Source: Flavobacterium sp.
GTDB lineage: Bacteria > Bacteroidota > Bacteroidia > Flavobacteriales > Flavobacteriaceae
Direction of reading: 5' to 3'
Assembly: GCA_004296145.1 (NCBI GenBank)
Contig: SEBM01000125.1
Span: 1 to 9,239, forward strand
DNA length: 9,239 bases
The position numbers were made by a program, and so were the translations under genes. Below, piece by piece: positions 1 to 6,501 of this stretch. Position 1 is the stretch's first letter; each line of letters starts with the position of its first letter. Under the pieces are notes generated by a model. That model did not search any database and was not told the DNA's origin. It saw only the letters and a program-made list of their open reading frames with translations.

Positions 1-21
1 GTTTATTGCAAATAATAAAAT

Positions 22-1053
22 ATGATAGAATTAAAGAATATTACTAAAACGTTTCATAAAACAGGAAGAGAGATTACTGCTTTGCAGGATGTTTCGCTTC
101 ATGTTCCTCCGGGAAAAATATTTGGAGTCATTGGAACTTCGGGTGCAGGAAAGAGCACATTGATACGCTGTATAAACCTGTTGGAAAAGCCAACTTCCGG
201 TGATGTAGTTGTAGACGGAAAATCGTTATTACAATTAAGCAATTCACAACTGGCAAAAGAAAGAAGACAAATCGGAATGATTTTTCAGCATTTTAATCTT
301 TTGTCTTCCAGAACTGTTTTTGACAATGTTGCTTTTCCTTTAGAATTAGCGGGAGTTTCTAAAAACATAATTAAGGAACGTGTTCTGGAATTATTAGAAC
401 TTGTTGGTCTTGCCGAAAAAATAAATGATTATCCTGCGAGTCTGTCAGGCGGTCAGAAACAACGTGTTGCCATTGCAAGAACACTGGCAAACAATCCAAA
501 AGTTCTTTTGTGTGATGAAGCAACAAGCGCTTTGGATCCGGGAACAACGCGATCTATTCTGAATTTACTAAAAGACATTAACAAACGTCTGAACATTACA
601 ATTCTTTTAATCACGCACCAAATGGAAGTTGTAAAAGCGATTTGTGATGAGGTTGCAGTAATCAGCAACGGAAAATTAATTGAACAGGGAACTGTTGGTG
701 AAATTTTCGCAAATCCGAAAAATGAACTAACTCGTGAATTTATTGCATCTTCTTTACATATCGAAATTCCGGATTTATTTCAGGAACGTTTGAAATCTGA
801 ATATGCAGCCGGTTTACATCCTTTATTAAGATTAGAGTTAAATGGGAATTCGGTAAATGAACCTATTCTGACTCAGGCAGCCATTCAGTTTGGTGTAAAT
901 GCCAATATTATTACGGCACAAACTGCTTATGCGGGCGAAACCAATTTCGGAATTCTTATTGTGGAATTATCCGGCAGTGAAACGCAGCACAAGGAAGCAA
1001 TTCAATTTTTTAATGCAAAACACGTAAAAACAGAAATATTAGGCTATGTCTGA
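22..1053 (+). CDS. metN: Methionine ABC transporter ATP-binding protein MetN
   Basis: This is the cytoplasmic ATPase that powers uptake of L- and D-methionine through the MetI membrane subunit. All ABC motifs are visible in the 343-residue protein: Walker A GTSGAGKST (38-46), Q-loop Q89, signature LSGGQ (141-145), Walker B VLLCDE (161-166), D-loop SALD (169-172) and switch H199. After about residue 255 comes a C-terminal extension matching the NIL domain, which in the characterised Escherichia coli protein binds methionine and inhibits transport when the cell is replete. The length equals that of E. coli MetN. An in-frame TAA at 16-18 makes the ATG at 22 the first possible start. The 3' end overlaps metI by 8 bases, so the two are translationally coupled. 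The upstream leader lies outside the window, so a methionine-responsive riboswitch can be neither seen nor excluded. The assignment is firm because all three subunits are present in order. Confidence 0.96.
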   Translation: MIELKNITKTFHKTGREITALQDVSLHVPPGKIFGVIGTSGAGKSTLIRCINLLEKPTSGDVVVDGKSLLQLSNSQLAKERRQIGMIFQHFNLLSSRTVFDNVAFPLELAGVSKNIIKERVLELLELVGLAEKINDYPASLSGGQKQRVAIARTLANNPKVLLCDEATSALDPGTTRSILNLLKDINKRLNITILLITHQMEVVKAICDEVAVISNGKLIEQGTVGEIFANPKNELTREFIASSLHIEIPDLFQERLKSEYAAGLHPLLRLELNGNSVNEPILTQAAIQFGVNANIITAQTAYAGETNFGILIVELSGSETQHKEAIQFFNAKHVKTEILGYV

Positions 1054-1699
1054 ATCTATCATAACACTTTTATTACAAGGAACTTTAGAAACCATTGTAA
1101 TGACATTTTTAGCCGGATTTTTCGGTTTTTTATTAGGTCTTCCTTCCGGGATTTTATTATTCCTTACCAGAAAAGGTCAGATTTTAGAACATTTACTATT
1201 TAATCGTGTTCTTTCGGTAATCGTGAATATTTTCAGATCGATTCCGTTCATTATTTTGATCGTCTGGATGATTCCTTTCACAAGAACTTTGGTTGGAACT
1301 TCAATCGGAGTTAGCGCGGCATTAGTTCCGTTAAGTATTGGAGCCGCTCCGTTTATTGCAAGATTGGTAGAAAATAGTTTACTGAGTTTACCTTCGGGAT
1401 TAATTGAAGCCGCAAGAGCTTTGGGCGCAACACCGTTACAAATTGTATACAAAGTTTTATTGCCGGAAGCACTTCCTTCTTTAATAAATGCCGCTTCCAT
1501 TACCTTAATCACACTTGTTGGTTATTCTGCAATGGGTGGCGCTGTTGGTGCCGGCGGACTTGGACAAATTGGTTATCAGTATGGTTATATTGGTTATGAT
1601 GCTGTCATTATGAATACCGTTTTGGCATTACTTGTTGCTCTTGTCTTTATCATACAATTTGTCGGAGACAGACTTTCTAAATATTTTGATCACAGATAA
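1046..1699 (+). CDS. metI: Methionine ABC transporter permease MetI
   Basis: This is the inner-membrane channel subunit of the methionine importer; in known systems two copies pair with two MetN subunits. The 217-residue protein has about five hydrophobic membrane segments, the usual number for MetI. The cytoplasmic coupling helix carries the EAA motif of binding-protein-dependent permeases: E121-A-A-R-A-L-G-A-T-P followed by KVLLPEALPS up to about residue 145. The N-terminal stretch LETIVMTFLAGFFGFLLGLP is also typical of the family. The ATG lies inside the end of metN (8-base overlap), and metQ follows 29 bases after the stop, so the order metN-metI-metQ is complete and the genes should share one transcript. 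Nothing in the reading frame looks damaged. Confidence 0.96.
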   Translation: MSESIITLLLQGTLETIVMTFLAGFFGFLLGLPSGILLFLTRKGQILEHLLFNRVLSVIVNIFRSIPFIILIVWMIPFTRTLVGTSIGVSAALVPLSIGAAPFIARLVENSLLSLPSGLIEAARALGATPLQIVYKVLLPEALPSLINAASITLITLVGYSAMGGAVGAGGLGQIGYQYGYIGYDAVIMNTVLALLVALVFIIQFVGDRLSKYFDHR

Positions 1700-1728
1700 A
1701 ACTCAGCTTTAATTTTAAAAATAAAAAC

Positions 1729-2547
1729 ATGAATACAAAAAACAGACTTTCGGCACTTGCAGGAGTTTTAATTCTAACGTTAACATTGGCTAACTGCGGA
1801 AAAGACAAGAAAAATGATCCAAATCATATTAAAGTTGGTGTAGCTGCCGGACCAGAATTTACAGTGGCACAAGCGGCACAAAAAGTGGCAAAAGAAAAAT
1901 ATGGATTAGAAGTTGAGTTAATTACTTTTAATGACTATGTAGTTCCAAACGAAGCTTTGAATCAGGGTGATATTGACGCAAATGCTTTTCAGCACAAACC
2001 TTATCTTGATGCACAATCTAAACAAAGAGGTTATAAACTGGCTATTATCGGAAAAACTTTTATTTATCCGATTGCTGCTTATTCAAGAAAAATAAAAACA
2101 ATTACAGAATTAAAACCAGGAAGTACAATCGTTATCCCGAATGATCCAACAAATGGCGGACGTTCTTTATTATTACTTCAAAAAAACGGATTATTAAAAC
2201 TAAAAGATAATGTTGGACTTTTACCAAAAGTAACTGATATTACAGAAAATCCAAAGAACTTAAAAATATTAGAATTAGAAGCTCCGCAGATTCCGAGAAC
2301 TTTAGATGATGAAAATGTTTCTTTAGCGATTATCAATAATACTTTTTCATCTCAGGCCGGACTTGTTCCGTCGAGAGATGCTTTGTTTGTTGAAGATAAA
2401 GAATCTCCTTATGTAAATTTGGTTGTGTCGAGAGAGGACAATAAAACAGATCAAAAAGTGATCAACTTTTTAAAAGCTTTTCAGTCTGATGAGGTTGCAA
2501 AAGTGGCAGATAAAGAATTTAAAGGTGGCGCTGTAAAAGGCTGGTAA
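1729..2547 (+). CDS. metQ: Methionine-binding lipoprotein MetQ (NlpA family)
   Basis: This is the substrate-binding component that delivers methionine to MetI on the periplasmic side. The 272-residue protein begins with a lipoprotein signal peptide: basic MNTKNR, a hydrophobic core, and lipobox L20-A-N-C23, so Cys23 should become the lipidated N-terminus. The mature part starts CGKDKKNDP and then follows the NLPA/MetQ pattern, for example IKVGVAAGPEF, GDIDANAFQHKPYLDA, GSTIVIPNDPTNGGRSLLLL and the SLAIINNTF region near the ligand pocket. Charged residues directly after the lipid cysteine can act as a surface-export signal in Bacteroidota, but this run is lysine-rich and a periplasm-facing location fits the transporter role better. 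It is the last gene of the operon, and a strong hairpin terminator begins 18 bases after its stop codon. Confidence 0.95.
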   Translation: MNTKNRLSALAGVLILTLTLANCGKDKKNDPNHIKVGVAAGPEFTVAQAAQKVAKEKYGLEVELITFNDYVVPNEALNQGDIDANAFQHKPYLDAQSKQRGYKLAIIGKTFIYPIAAYSRKIKTITELKPGSTIVIPNDPTNGGRSLLLLQKNGLLKLKDNVGLLPKVTDITENPKNLKILELEAPQIPRTLDDENVSLAIINNTFSSQAGLVPSRDALFVEDKESPYVNLVVSREDNKTDQKVINFLKAFQSDEVAKVADKEFKGGAVKGW

Positions 2548-2565
2548 ATTTAAATTTTAAAGCAT

Positions 2566-2605
2566 AAAAAAAAGGCTGACAATTCTATTTGTCAGCCTTT
2601 TTTTT
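2566..2605. terminator. Rho-independent terminator after metNIQ, symmetric
   Basis: The sequence shows a perfect 9-bp stem, GGCTGACAA (2574-2582) with TTGTCAGCC (2589-2597), around a 6-base loop. Eight A residues precede it (2566-2573) and eight T residues follow (2598-2605). The T-tract gives a classic intrinsic terminator for metQ. The A-tract would serve the opposite strand, so it can also stop read-through from the convergent MFS gene. Confidence 0.92.
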
Positions 2606-2632
2606 AATGGGTAAAACTTTGATATTTTTTTC

Positions 2633-2697
2633 TAACACATAGAGACATAGATTTTATAGTTTTAAAAAGAATAACAAACCTATGTCTCTATGTGTTA
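2633..2697. repeat. Intergenic inverted repeat with 18-bp arms
   Basis: Two perfect complementary 18-base arms, TAACACATAGAGACATAG (2633-2650) and CTATGTCTCTATGTGTTA (2680-2697), flank a 29-base AT-rich spacer. The element sits between the metQ terminator and the stop codon of the convergent MFS gene. No T-tract follows on either side, and a stronger terminator already lies next to it, so termination is probably not its main role. From general familiarity with flavobacterial genomes I suspect it is a member of a dispersed palindromic repeat family, but one copy in this window cannot show that. Confidence 0.8.
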
Positions 2698-2706
2698 AAG
2701 TATAAA

Positions 2707-3885
2707 TTATACTGCTTTTATTTCCTGCAATTCAAGACTTGCATTTCTTTTTCTTTGAATTAAAATAAGAGTAATAATCATTCCGATGATTGACATTCCG
2801 ACACCGATAAGATTTGGTGAAGCAAAACTATAACCAGCAGCTAAAGGCAGTCCGCCAAGAAAAGCCCCTAAGGCATTTCCGATATTAAAACTTCCTTGTA
2901 AAGAAGCTGAAGCGATCATCTCAGCGTCTTTTGCTGTACGAATCATCAGCATTTGAATTGGCGCAATTACTGAAAAAGAAATCGCTCCGGTTAAGAATGT
3001 AAATAATAAAGATGCATATTGATTGAATGAGAAAAAGTAAACCAAAATTAAATCAAGAGACATTACCAGTAATAATGCTAATGTTGTTGGAGCAGGAGAA
3101 AATTTATCTGCCAGTTTTCCGCCAAGGAAATTTCCAACTACCATTCCTAAACCGGCCAGAATTAAGATATATGAAACATCTTCCGGAGAAAATTTAGAAA
3201 CATTTATTAATAATGGCGCGATATAACTGATCCAGGCGAATAAGCCTCCAAAACCAATTGCTGTGATTCCGATAATAAGCCATGCATCAATTTTTTTGAA
3301 AAACTGCAATTGCGTTTTCATGTTTACTTTTTGATTTTGCTCAAGGTTTGGCATCCATAAATAAATGAACAATAAGGTCAATAAACCAACTATTGCAATA
3401 AGTATAAAAGTATAACGCCATACAAAATGATGTCCAATATAAGTTCCGATTGGCACTCCGATTAAGTTAGCCAAAGTTAAACCCGAGAACATAATGGCAA
3501 TTGCCTGAGCTTCTTTACCCTTGTCTGCCAAACGACTGGCTACTACTGCTCCTACTCCAAAAAAGGCTCCGTGAGGTAATCCGGAAAGAAAACGGGAAGC
3601 AAATAAAAAATTATAATCGGGAGCAATGATAGAAAGGGCATTAAAAACCGTTAACATCAAAGCTAAAATTAAAAGCATTTTTTTTGGAGCGTAATTTCTT
3701 CCAAGGATTACCAATAATGGTGCTCCGATAACAACTCCAAGTGCATAAGCCGAAATTAAATATCCGGCAACGGGAATTGAGACTTTCATATCTGAAGCAA
3801 TATCAGGCAGAAGCCCCATCATTACAAATTCAGTTATACCAATTGTTAACCCACCAAGTGACAGCGCAATAAGACTTTTTTTCAT
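2707..3885 (-). CDS. MFS exporter, DHA1 AraJ/YdhP-like
   Basis: This is a 392-residue major facilitator transporter with about 12 hydrophobic helices and no soluble extra domain. The first helix and loop, GITEFVMMGLLPDIASDM (about 16-33), are the hallmark of the DHA1 AraJ/YdhP/NepI-like efflux group. A degenerate motif A follows helix 2 (G54...LGRNYAPKKM, up to about 70). The family exports drugs, sugars or purine-like compounds by proton antiport; the substrate here cannot be read from the sequence. The gene is divergent from a cupin/AraC regulator gene across 102 bases, which suggests that the regulator controls it. Its 3' end faces metQ. The start at 3885 is preceded by TTTGTTTTTAC-type leader sequence with a -7 element about 37 bases upstream, which supports this ATG. 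Confidence 0.9.
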   Translation of the reverse strand: MKKSLIALSLGGLTIGITEFVMMGLLPDIASDMKVSIPVAGYLISAYALGVVIGAPLLVILGRNYAPKKMLLILALMLTVFNALSIIAPDYNFLFASRFLSGLPHGAFFGVGAVVASRLADKGKEAQAIAIMFSGLTLANLIGVPIGTYIGHHFVWRYTFILIAIVGLLTLLFIYLWMPNLEQNQKVNMKTQLQFFKKIDAWLIIGITAIGFGGLFAWISYIAPLLINVSKFSPEDVSYILILAGLGMVVGNFLGGKLADKFSPAPTTLALLLVMSLDLILVYFFSFNQYASLLFTFLTGAISFSVIAPIQMLMIRTAKDAEMIASASLQGSFNIGNALGAFLGGLPLAAGYSFASPNLIGVGMSIIGMIITLILIQRKRNASLELQEIKAV

Positions 3886-3921
3886 TTGTTTTTACACGAA
3901 AGTATTAGACTTTCTATGATG

Positions 3922-3929
3922 CAAATTTA
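3922..3929 (-). promoter_or_regulatory. Candidate -7 element for the MFS gene
   Basis: Read on the minus strand, 3929-3922 is TAAATTTG, an exact match to the Bacteroidota -7 consensus TAnnTTTG. It would give a leader of roughly 30 bases before the ATG at 3885. No TTG -33 element occurs at the expected 19-22 bases upstream; instead the proximal half of a direct repeat ends 20 bases upstream (3950). This suggests a promoter that depends on an activator. Confidence 0.5.
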
Positions 3930-3949
3930 AGGCGGTTACAGAAAAAATT

Positions 3950-3982
3950 AGTTGTATATTTGCGATATAAACTTGTACATTT
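3950..3982. promoter_or_regulatory. Direct-repeat operator candidate for the AraC-type regulator
   Basis: The 12-mers AGTTGTATATTT (3950-3961) and ACTTGTACATTT (3971-3982) match at 10 of 12 positions and repeat with a 21-bp period, two helical turns. That is the classic spacing of paired AraC half-sites. On the minus strand the proximal copy occupies the -33 position of the MFS promoter. On the plus strand the pair straddles the regulator's own -7 element and start region. Binding could therefore activate the MFS gene and repress the regulator's own gene. This function is inferred from geometry only. Confidence 0.5.
3955..3962 (+). promoter_or_regulatory. Candidate -7 element for the cupin/AraC gene
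   Basis: TATATTTG matches the TAnnTTTG consensus exactly and lies 25 bases before the ATG at 3988, leaving a short leader. No good TTG is seen at -33. The element is embedded in the first half of the direct repeat, so occupancy of that repeat should interfere with it. Confidence 0.45.
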
Positions 3983-3987
3983 AAGTT

Positions 3988-4821
3988 ATGCCGAAATTAA
4001 ATCAATTTGAAACTCTTGTTATACATGAATTTGAAGATGAGAAATTTCATCTTCCGCCACATACTCATACGTATTATGAGATCATTTATATTAAAAAAGG
4101 AAGTGGCATTCATCATTTGAACAATAATCTTCTTCCGTACAAAACGGGCGATTTATTCGTGATTTCGCCAGACGACGAACATTATTTTGATATTAAAAAA
4201 AGTACGCGTTTTGTGTATATCAAATTCACAGACAATTATTTTAATTCCAAACAAAATCTGACTTGCGATGAATTTTTACTGCACACGCCGGAAAGTTTTA
4301 TGCGGGATAAAACACTCAAGGAAATTGTCTTAAAGTTTGACGATCCGTGCCGTACCATTTTAAAAAACACGGTTGACAATATTTCTGCTTATAATTGTAA
4401 AACCGATGTTTCGAATTCGCCAATTGTATTTTATCAGATTCTTTCTATTTTCGGATTAATAAAAGAAACCATGCGCGGCCTGAATCTTGTTGTAAAGGGA
4501 AATTCTATTGACAACGAACAGATTACATCTTATATTCATCAGAATATTTATCAGCCAAAACTGGTTCAGATCAAAGTGATTGCTGATCATTTTAATATTG
4601 CACAAACGTATTTTAGTGCTTATTTCAAAAGGACTTTTTCTATAAGCTATCGTGATTATATTCATAATTTAAGAACTACTTTAATAGAAAAACGATTTCA
4701 AAATAACCAATTACCGGTCAAGCAAATTGCCTATGAATTTGGTTTTACCGATGAAAGTCATTTGTCTAATTATTTCAAAAAAAGAAAGAACATGAAGCCT
4801 ACAGATTTTAAAAGGCTTTAG
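3988..4821 (+). CDS. AraC-family regulator with cupin sensor domain
   Basis: This is a 277-residue cytoplasmic transcription factor. The N-terminal half is an AraC-type cupin ligand domain: the metal/sugar-pocket-like motif P24-H-T-H-T-Y-Y-E31 is followed by a glycine-containing strand (KKGSGIHHL) and the YKTGDLFVISPDDEHYF segment. The last 95 or so residues form the double helix-turn-helix of the AraC/XylS family, with the first HTH around VQIKVIADHFNIAQTYFSAYFK and the second around LPVKQIAYEFGFTDESHLSNYFKK, ending KPTDFKRL. The family usually senses a sugar or other small molecule and activates transport genes. The divergent MFS exporter is the obvious target, and the shared gap contains a suitable operator candidate. 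The ligand is unknown. The start is supported by the -7 element 25 bases upstream. Confidence 0.92.
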   Translation: MPKLNQFETLVIHEFEDEKFHLPPHTHTYYEIIYIKKGSGIHHLNNNLLPYKTGDLFVISPDDEHYFDIKKSTRFVYIKFTDNYFNSKQNLTCDEFLLHTPESFMRDKTLKEIVLKFDDPCRTILKNTVDNISAYNCKTDVSNSPIVFYQILSIFGLIKETMRGLNLVVKGNSIDNEQITSYIHQNIYQPKLVQIKVIADHFNIAQTYFSAYFKRTFSISYRDYIHNLRTTLIEKRFQNNQLPVKQIAYEFGFTDESHLSNYFKKRKNMKPTDFKRL

Positions 4822-4864
4822 TTATGGAAATCTTAAAAGGACAGCAAGCCTGTTTATTTTTCTC

Positions 4865-4872
4865 TAAATTTG
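4865..4872 (+). promoter_or_regulatory. Candidate -7 element for the DUF3347/HMA-AraC operon
   Basis: TAAATTTG matches TAnnTTTG exactly and lies in the 127-base gap after the cupin/AraC gene. It would give a leader of about 70 bases before the ATG at 4949. No TTG is present at the -33 position. A sequence resembling the half-sites upstream of the HMA-MauE gene, AAATCTTAAAAG, lies at 4828-4839, 25 bases before this element. Confidence 0.4.
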
Positions 4873-4948
4873 TAACAACTTAATTTATCCCGAGCAAAAC
4901 ATTATTCTCAAAATTTAACCCGGGAATCTATTTTTAAAATCTAATACC

Positions 4949-5479
4949 ATGAAAAACTCAATCACAGTAATTTTAGCAATATTTACATTAATGCTATCTG
5001 CAAATATAATTTCAGCAAGTGAAATAAAATCTTCAATAATCACAGAAGACATTTTGGATTCAAATCAATTGAAACCTGTTTTTGATGATTATTTTGCAAT
5101 AAAAGATGCTCTTATCAAAAGTGACGCTAAAGCAACTTCGGCGAAAGCCAAAGAATTACTGACAGCAATTAGCGCTGTTAAAATGGAGAAACTAAAATCT
5201 AACGAACACAAAGTCTGGATGAAAGTAATGAAAAAACTAACAGCCGACGCTAAAGCAATTTCATCTAATCAGGATTTGAAAAAACAACGTGAGACTTTTA
5301 AATCTTTATCAAAAAGTACTTATGAACTTATAAAAGTAGCAAATCCGGGACAGCCAATATACAAACAATATTGTCCAATGGCAGATGCTGACTGGTTAAG
5401 CAAGGAAAAAGCAGTTAAAAATCCTTATTATGGTTCTTCTATGCTGACTTGTGGGAATGTGGTAGAAACTCTTAAATAA
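4949..5479 (+). CDS. Secreted DUF3347 protein, probable metal handling
   Basis: This is a 176-residue exported protein. A Sec signal peptide spans roughly residues 1-23 (MKNS, then a hydrophobic core, ending near ISA). The mature part is a helical domain of DUF3347 type: DSNQLKPVFDDYFAIKDALIKSDA near the start, and at the end Y141-C-P-M-A, then W149, NPYYG (158-162) and M165-L-T-C-G169. The two conserved Cys, the Met residues beside them and the family's frequent placement beside or fused to CusB-like efflux adaptors and HMA proteins in Bacteroidota point to a periplasmic copper or similar metal ligand. That role is inferred from family context. The stop is only four bases from the next ATG, so the gene is cotranscribed with the HMA-AraC regulator. 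No biochemical function has been firmly assigned to the family as far as I know. Confidence 0.88.
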   Translation: MKNSITVILAIFTLMLSANIISASEIKSSIITEDILDSNQLKPVFDDYFAIKDALIKSDAKATSAKAKELLTAISAVKMEKLKSNEHKVWMKVMKKLTADAKAISSNQDLKKQRETFKSLSKSTYELIKVANPGQPIYKQYCPMADADWLSKEKAVKNPYYGSSMLTCGNVVETLK

Positions 5480-5483
5480 AAAC

Positions 5484-6044
5484 ATGAAGCTATACATCAA
5501 AAACATGGTGTGCGGCCGATGCAAAATGGTGGTAAAGTCGGAATTGGAAAAACTCGGACTTGAGACTGTTTCTGTTGAATTGGGTGAAGTCGAACTAAAA
5601 AATGAAATCACAGAAAGTGAGAAAGCAAAATTGCTTTACAACCTTCATTCTTTAGGTTTTGATTTACTTGACGATAAGAAAAGCAAAGCAATCGAGAAAA
5701 TAAAAACGCTGATTATTGATTTGGTGCATCATAAAAACAATGAACTCAAAATCAATTTATCTGATTATCTTTCTCAAAATCTCAACCAGGATTATAATTC
5801 ACTGAGCAATTTATTTTCGGAAATTGAAAGCACGACAATCGAGAAATATTTTATTAGCCAGAAAATAGAAAAAGTAAAAGAATTGTTGATTTATAATGAA
5901 CTTTCGCTTAGCGAAATTGCTGACATGTTAAACTATAGTAATGTTGCTCATTTGAGTAATCAATTTAAGAAAATCACAGGTTTTAGTCCTACCAGTTTTA
6001 AACAGTTAAAAGATAAAAAACGAATTCAGATTGAGAATTTATGA
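5484..6044 (+). CDS. HMA-like domain fused to AraC-type DNA-binding domain
   Basis: This is a 186-residue one-component regulator of unusual design. Residues 1-62 read like a heavy-metal-associated ferredoxin-like fold: strand KLYIKNM, metal motif M8-V-C-G-R-C13 (exact MxCxxC), helix KMVVKSELEKLG, strands ETVSVELGEVEL, helix SEKAKLLYNLHSLG, final strand FDLL. Residues 85-178 form the AraC/XylS double helix-turn-helix, with the first HTH about 90-118, a linking helix EKYFISQKIEKVKELLIYNE, and the second HTH LSLSEIADMLNYSNVAHLSNQFKK followed by TGFSPTSFKQL. The cupin sensor of ordinary AraC proteins is absent, so the likely effector is a soft metal such as Cu(I) held by the two cysteines. Its operon partner, DUF3347, and the nearby HMA-MauE protein fit that idea. 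Its last eight codons and stop are repeated twice downstream as part of a tandem array. Confidence 0.88.
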   Translation: MKLYIKNMVCGRCKMVVKSELEKLGLETVSVELGEVELKNEITESEKAKLLYNLHSLGFDLLDDKKSKAIEKIKTLIIDLVHHKNNELKINLSDYLSQNLNQDYNSLSNLFSEIESTTIEKYFISQKIEKVKELLIYNELSLSEIADMLNYSNVAHLSNQFKKITGFSPTSFKQLKDKKRIQIENL

Positions 6045-6489
6045 TTTTTTTTTAACCGCAAAGCACGCTAAGAATTACGCAAGGTTCGCAAAGTTTTTTT
6101 CACAAAGCTTTACGAACTTTGCGCTTTTACTAAACTGGCATAACAAAAAACCTTTGCGCTCTTTGCGGTTAAAAAAGACGAATTCAGATTGAGAATTTAT
6201 GACTTTTCTTAACCGCAAAGTACGCTAAGAATTACGCAAGGTTCGCAAAGTTTTTTTTACAAAGCTTTGCGAACTTTGCGCTTTTACCAAACTGGCATAA
6301 CAAAAAAACTTTGCGCTCTTTGCGGTTAAAAAAAACGAATTCAGATTGAGAATTTATGACTTTTCTTAACCGCAAAGTGCGCTAAGAATTACGCAAGGTT
6401 GGCAAAGTTTTTTCACAAAGCTTTGCGAACCTTGCGCTTTTACCAAACTGGCATAACAAAAAACCTTTGCGCTCTTTGCGGTTAAAAAA
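6021..6489. repeat. Three tandem ~157-bp units with nested palindromes
   Basis: This array fills most of the 542-base gene-free stretch 6045-6586. Copies start at 6021, 6179 and 6336 (periods 158 and 157); the third ends near 6489. By eye the copies are about 94-96% identical. Each begins with the same 24 bases that encode the tail and stop of the HMA-AraC gene (CGAATTCAGATTG...TGA). Each then holds a palindromic element with outer arms TTAACCGCAAAG and CTTTGCGGTTAA (6052-6063/6161-6172; 6209-6220/6318-6329; 6366-6377/6474-6485). An inner pair, CGCAAGGTTCGCAAAG against CTTTGCGAACYTTGCG, survives in all three copies with a few mismatches or G-T pairs. An A-run lies at both unit ends, which suggests duplication by slippage between A-tracts. 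The copies carry no open reading frame of note. Confidence 0.95.
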
Positions 6490-6501
6490 CCTTTTCTTAG
6501 T

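Noticed and set aside
1..21. Possible SAM or methionine riboswitch ahead of metN
   Set aside because: Only 21 bases precede the start codon in this window, and no aptamer can be recognised in them. The leader would have to be examined in flanking sequence.
1177..1512. Minus-strand open frame of 111 codons inside metI
   Set aside because: It lies wholly antisense to a well-supported membrane protein gene and its translation has no recognisable family features.
4837..4860. Small hairpin ACAG-CAAGC-CTGT followed by T-rich sequence as a terminator of the cupin/AraC gene
   Set aside because: The stem has only four Watson-Crick pairs plus possible G-T pairs and the T-run is interrupted. It is too weak to call.
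5396..5611. Minus-strand open frame of 71 codons across the DUF3347/HMA-AraC junction
   Set aside because: It is antisense to two supported genes and has a composition expected of a shadow frame.
6021..6489. Regularly spaced repeats as a possible CRISPR array
   Set aside because: Whole units of about 157 bp are repeated with no unique spacers between short repeats, and no cas genes are present. It is a tandem duplication.
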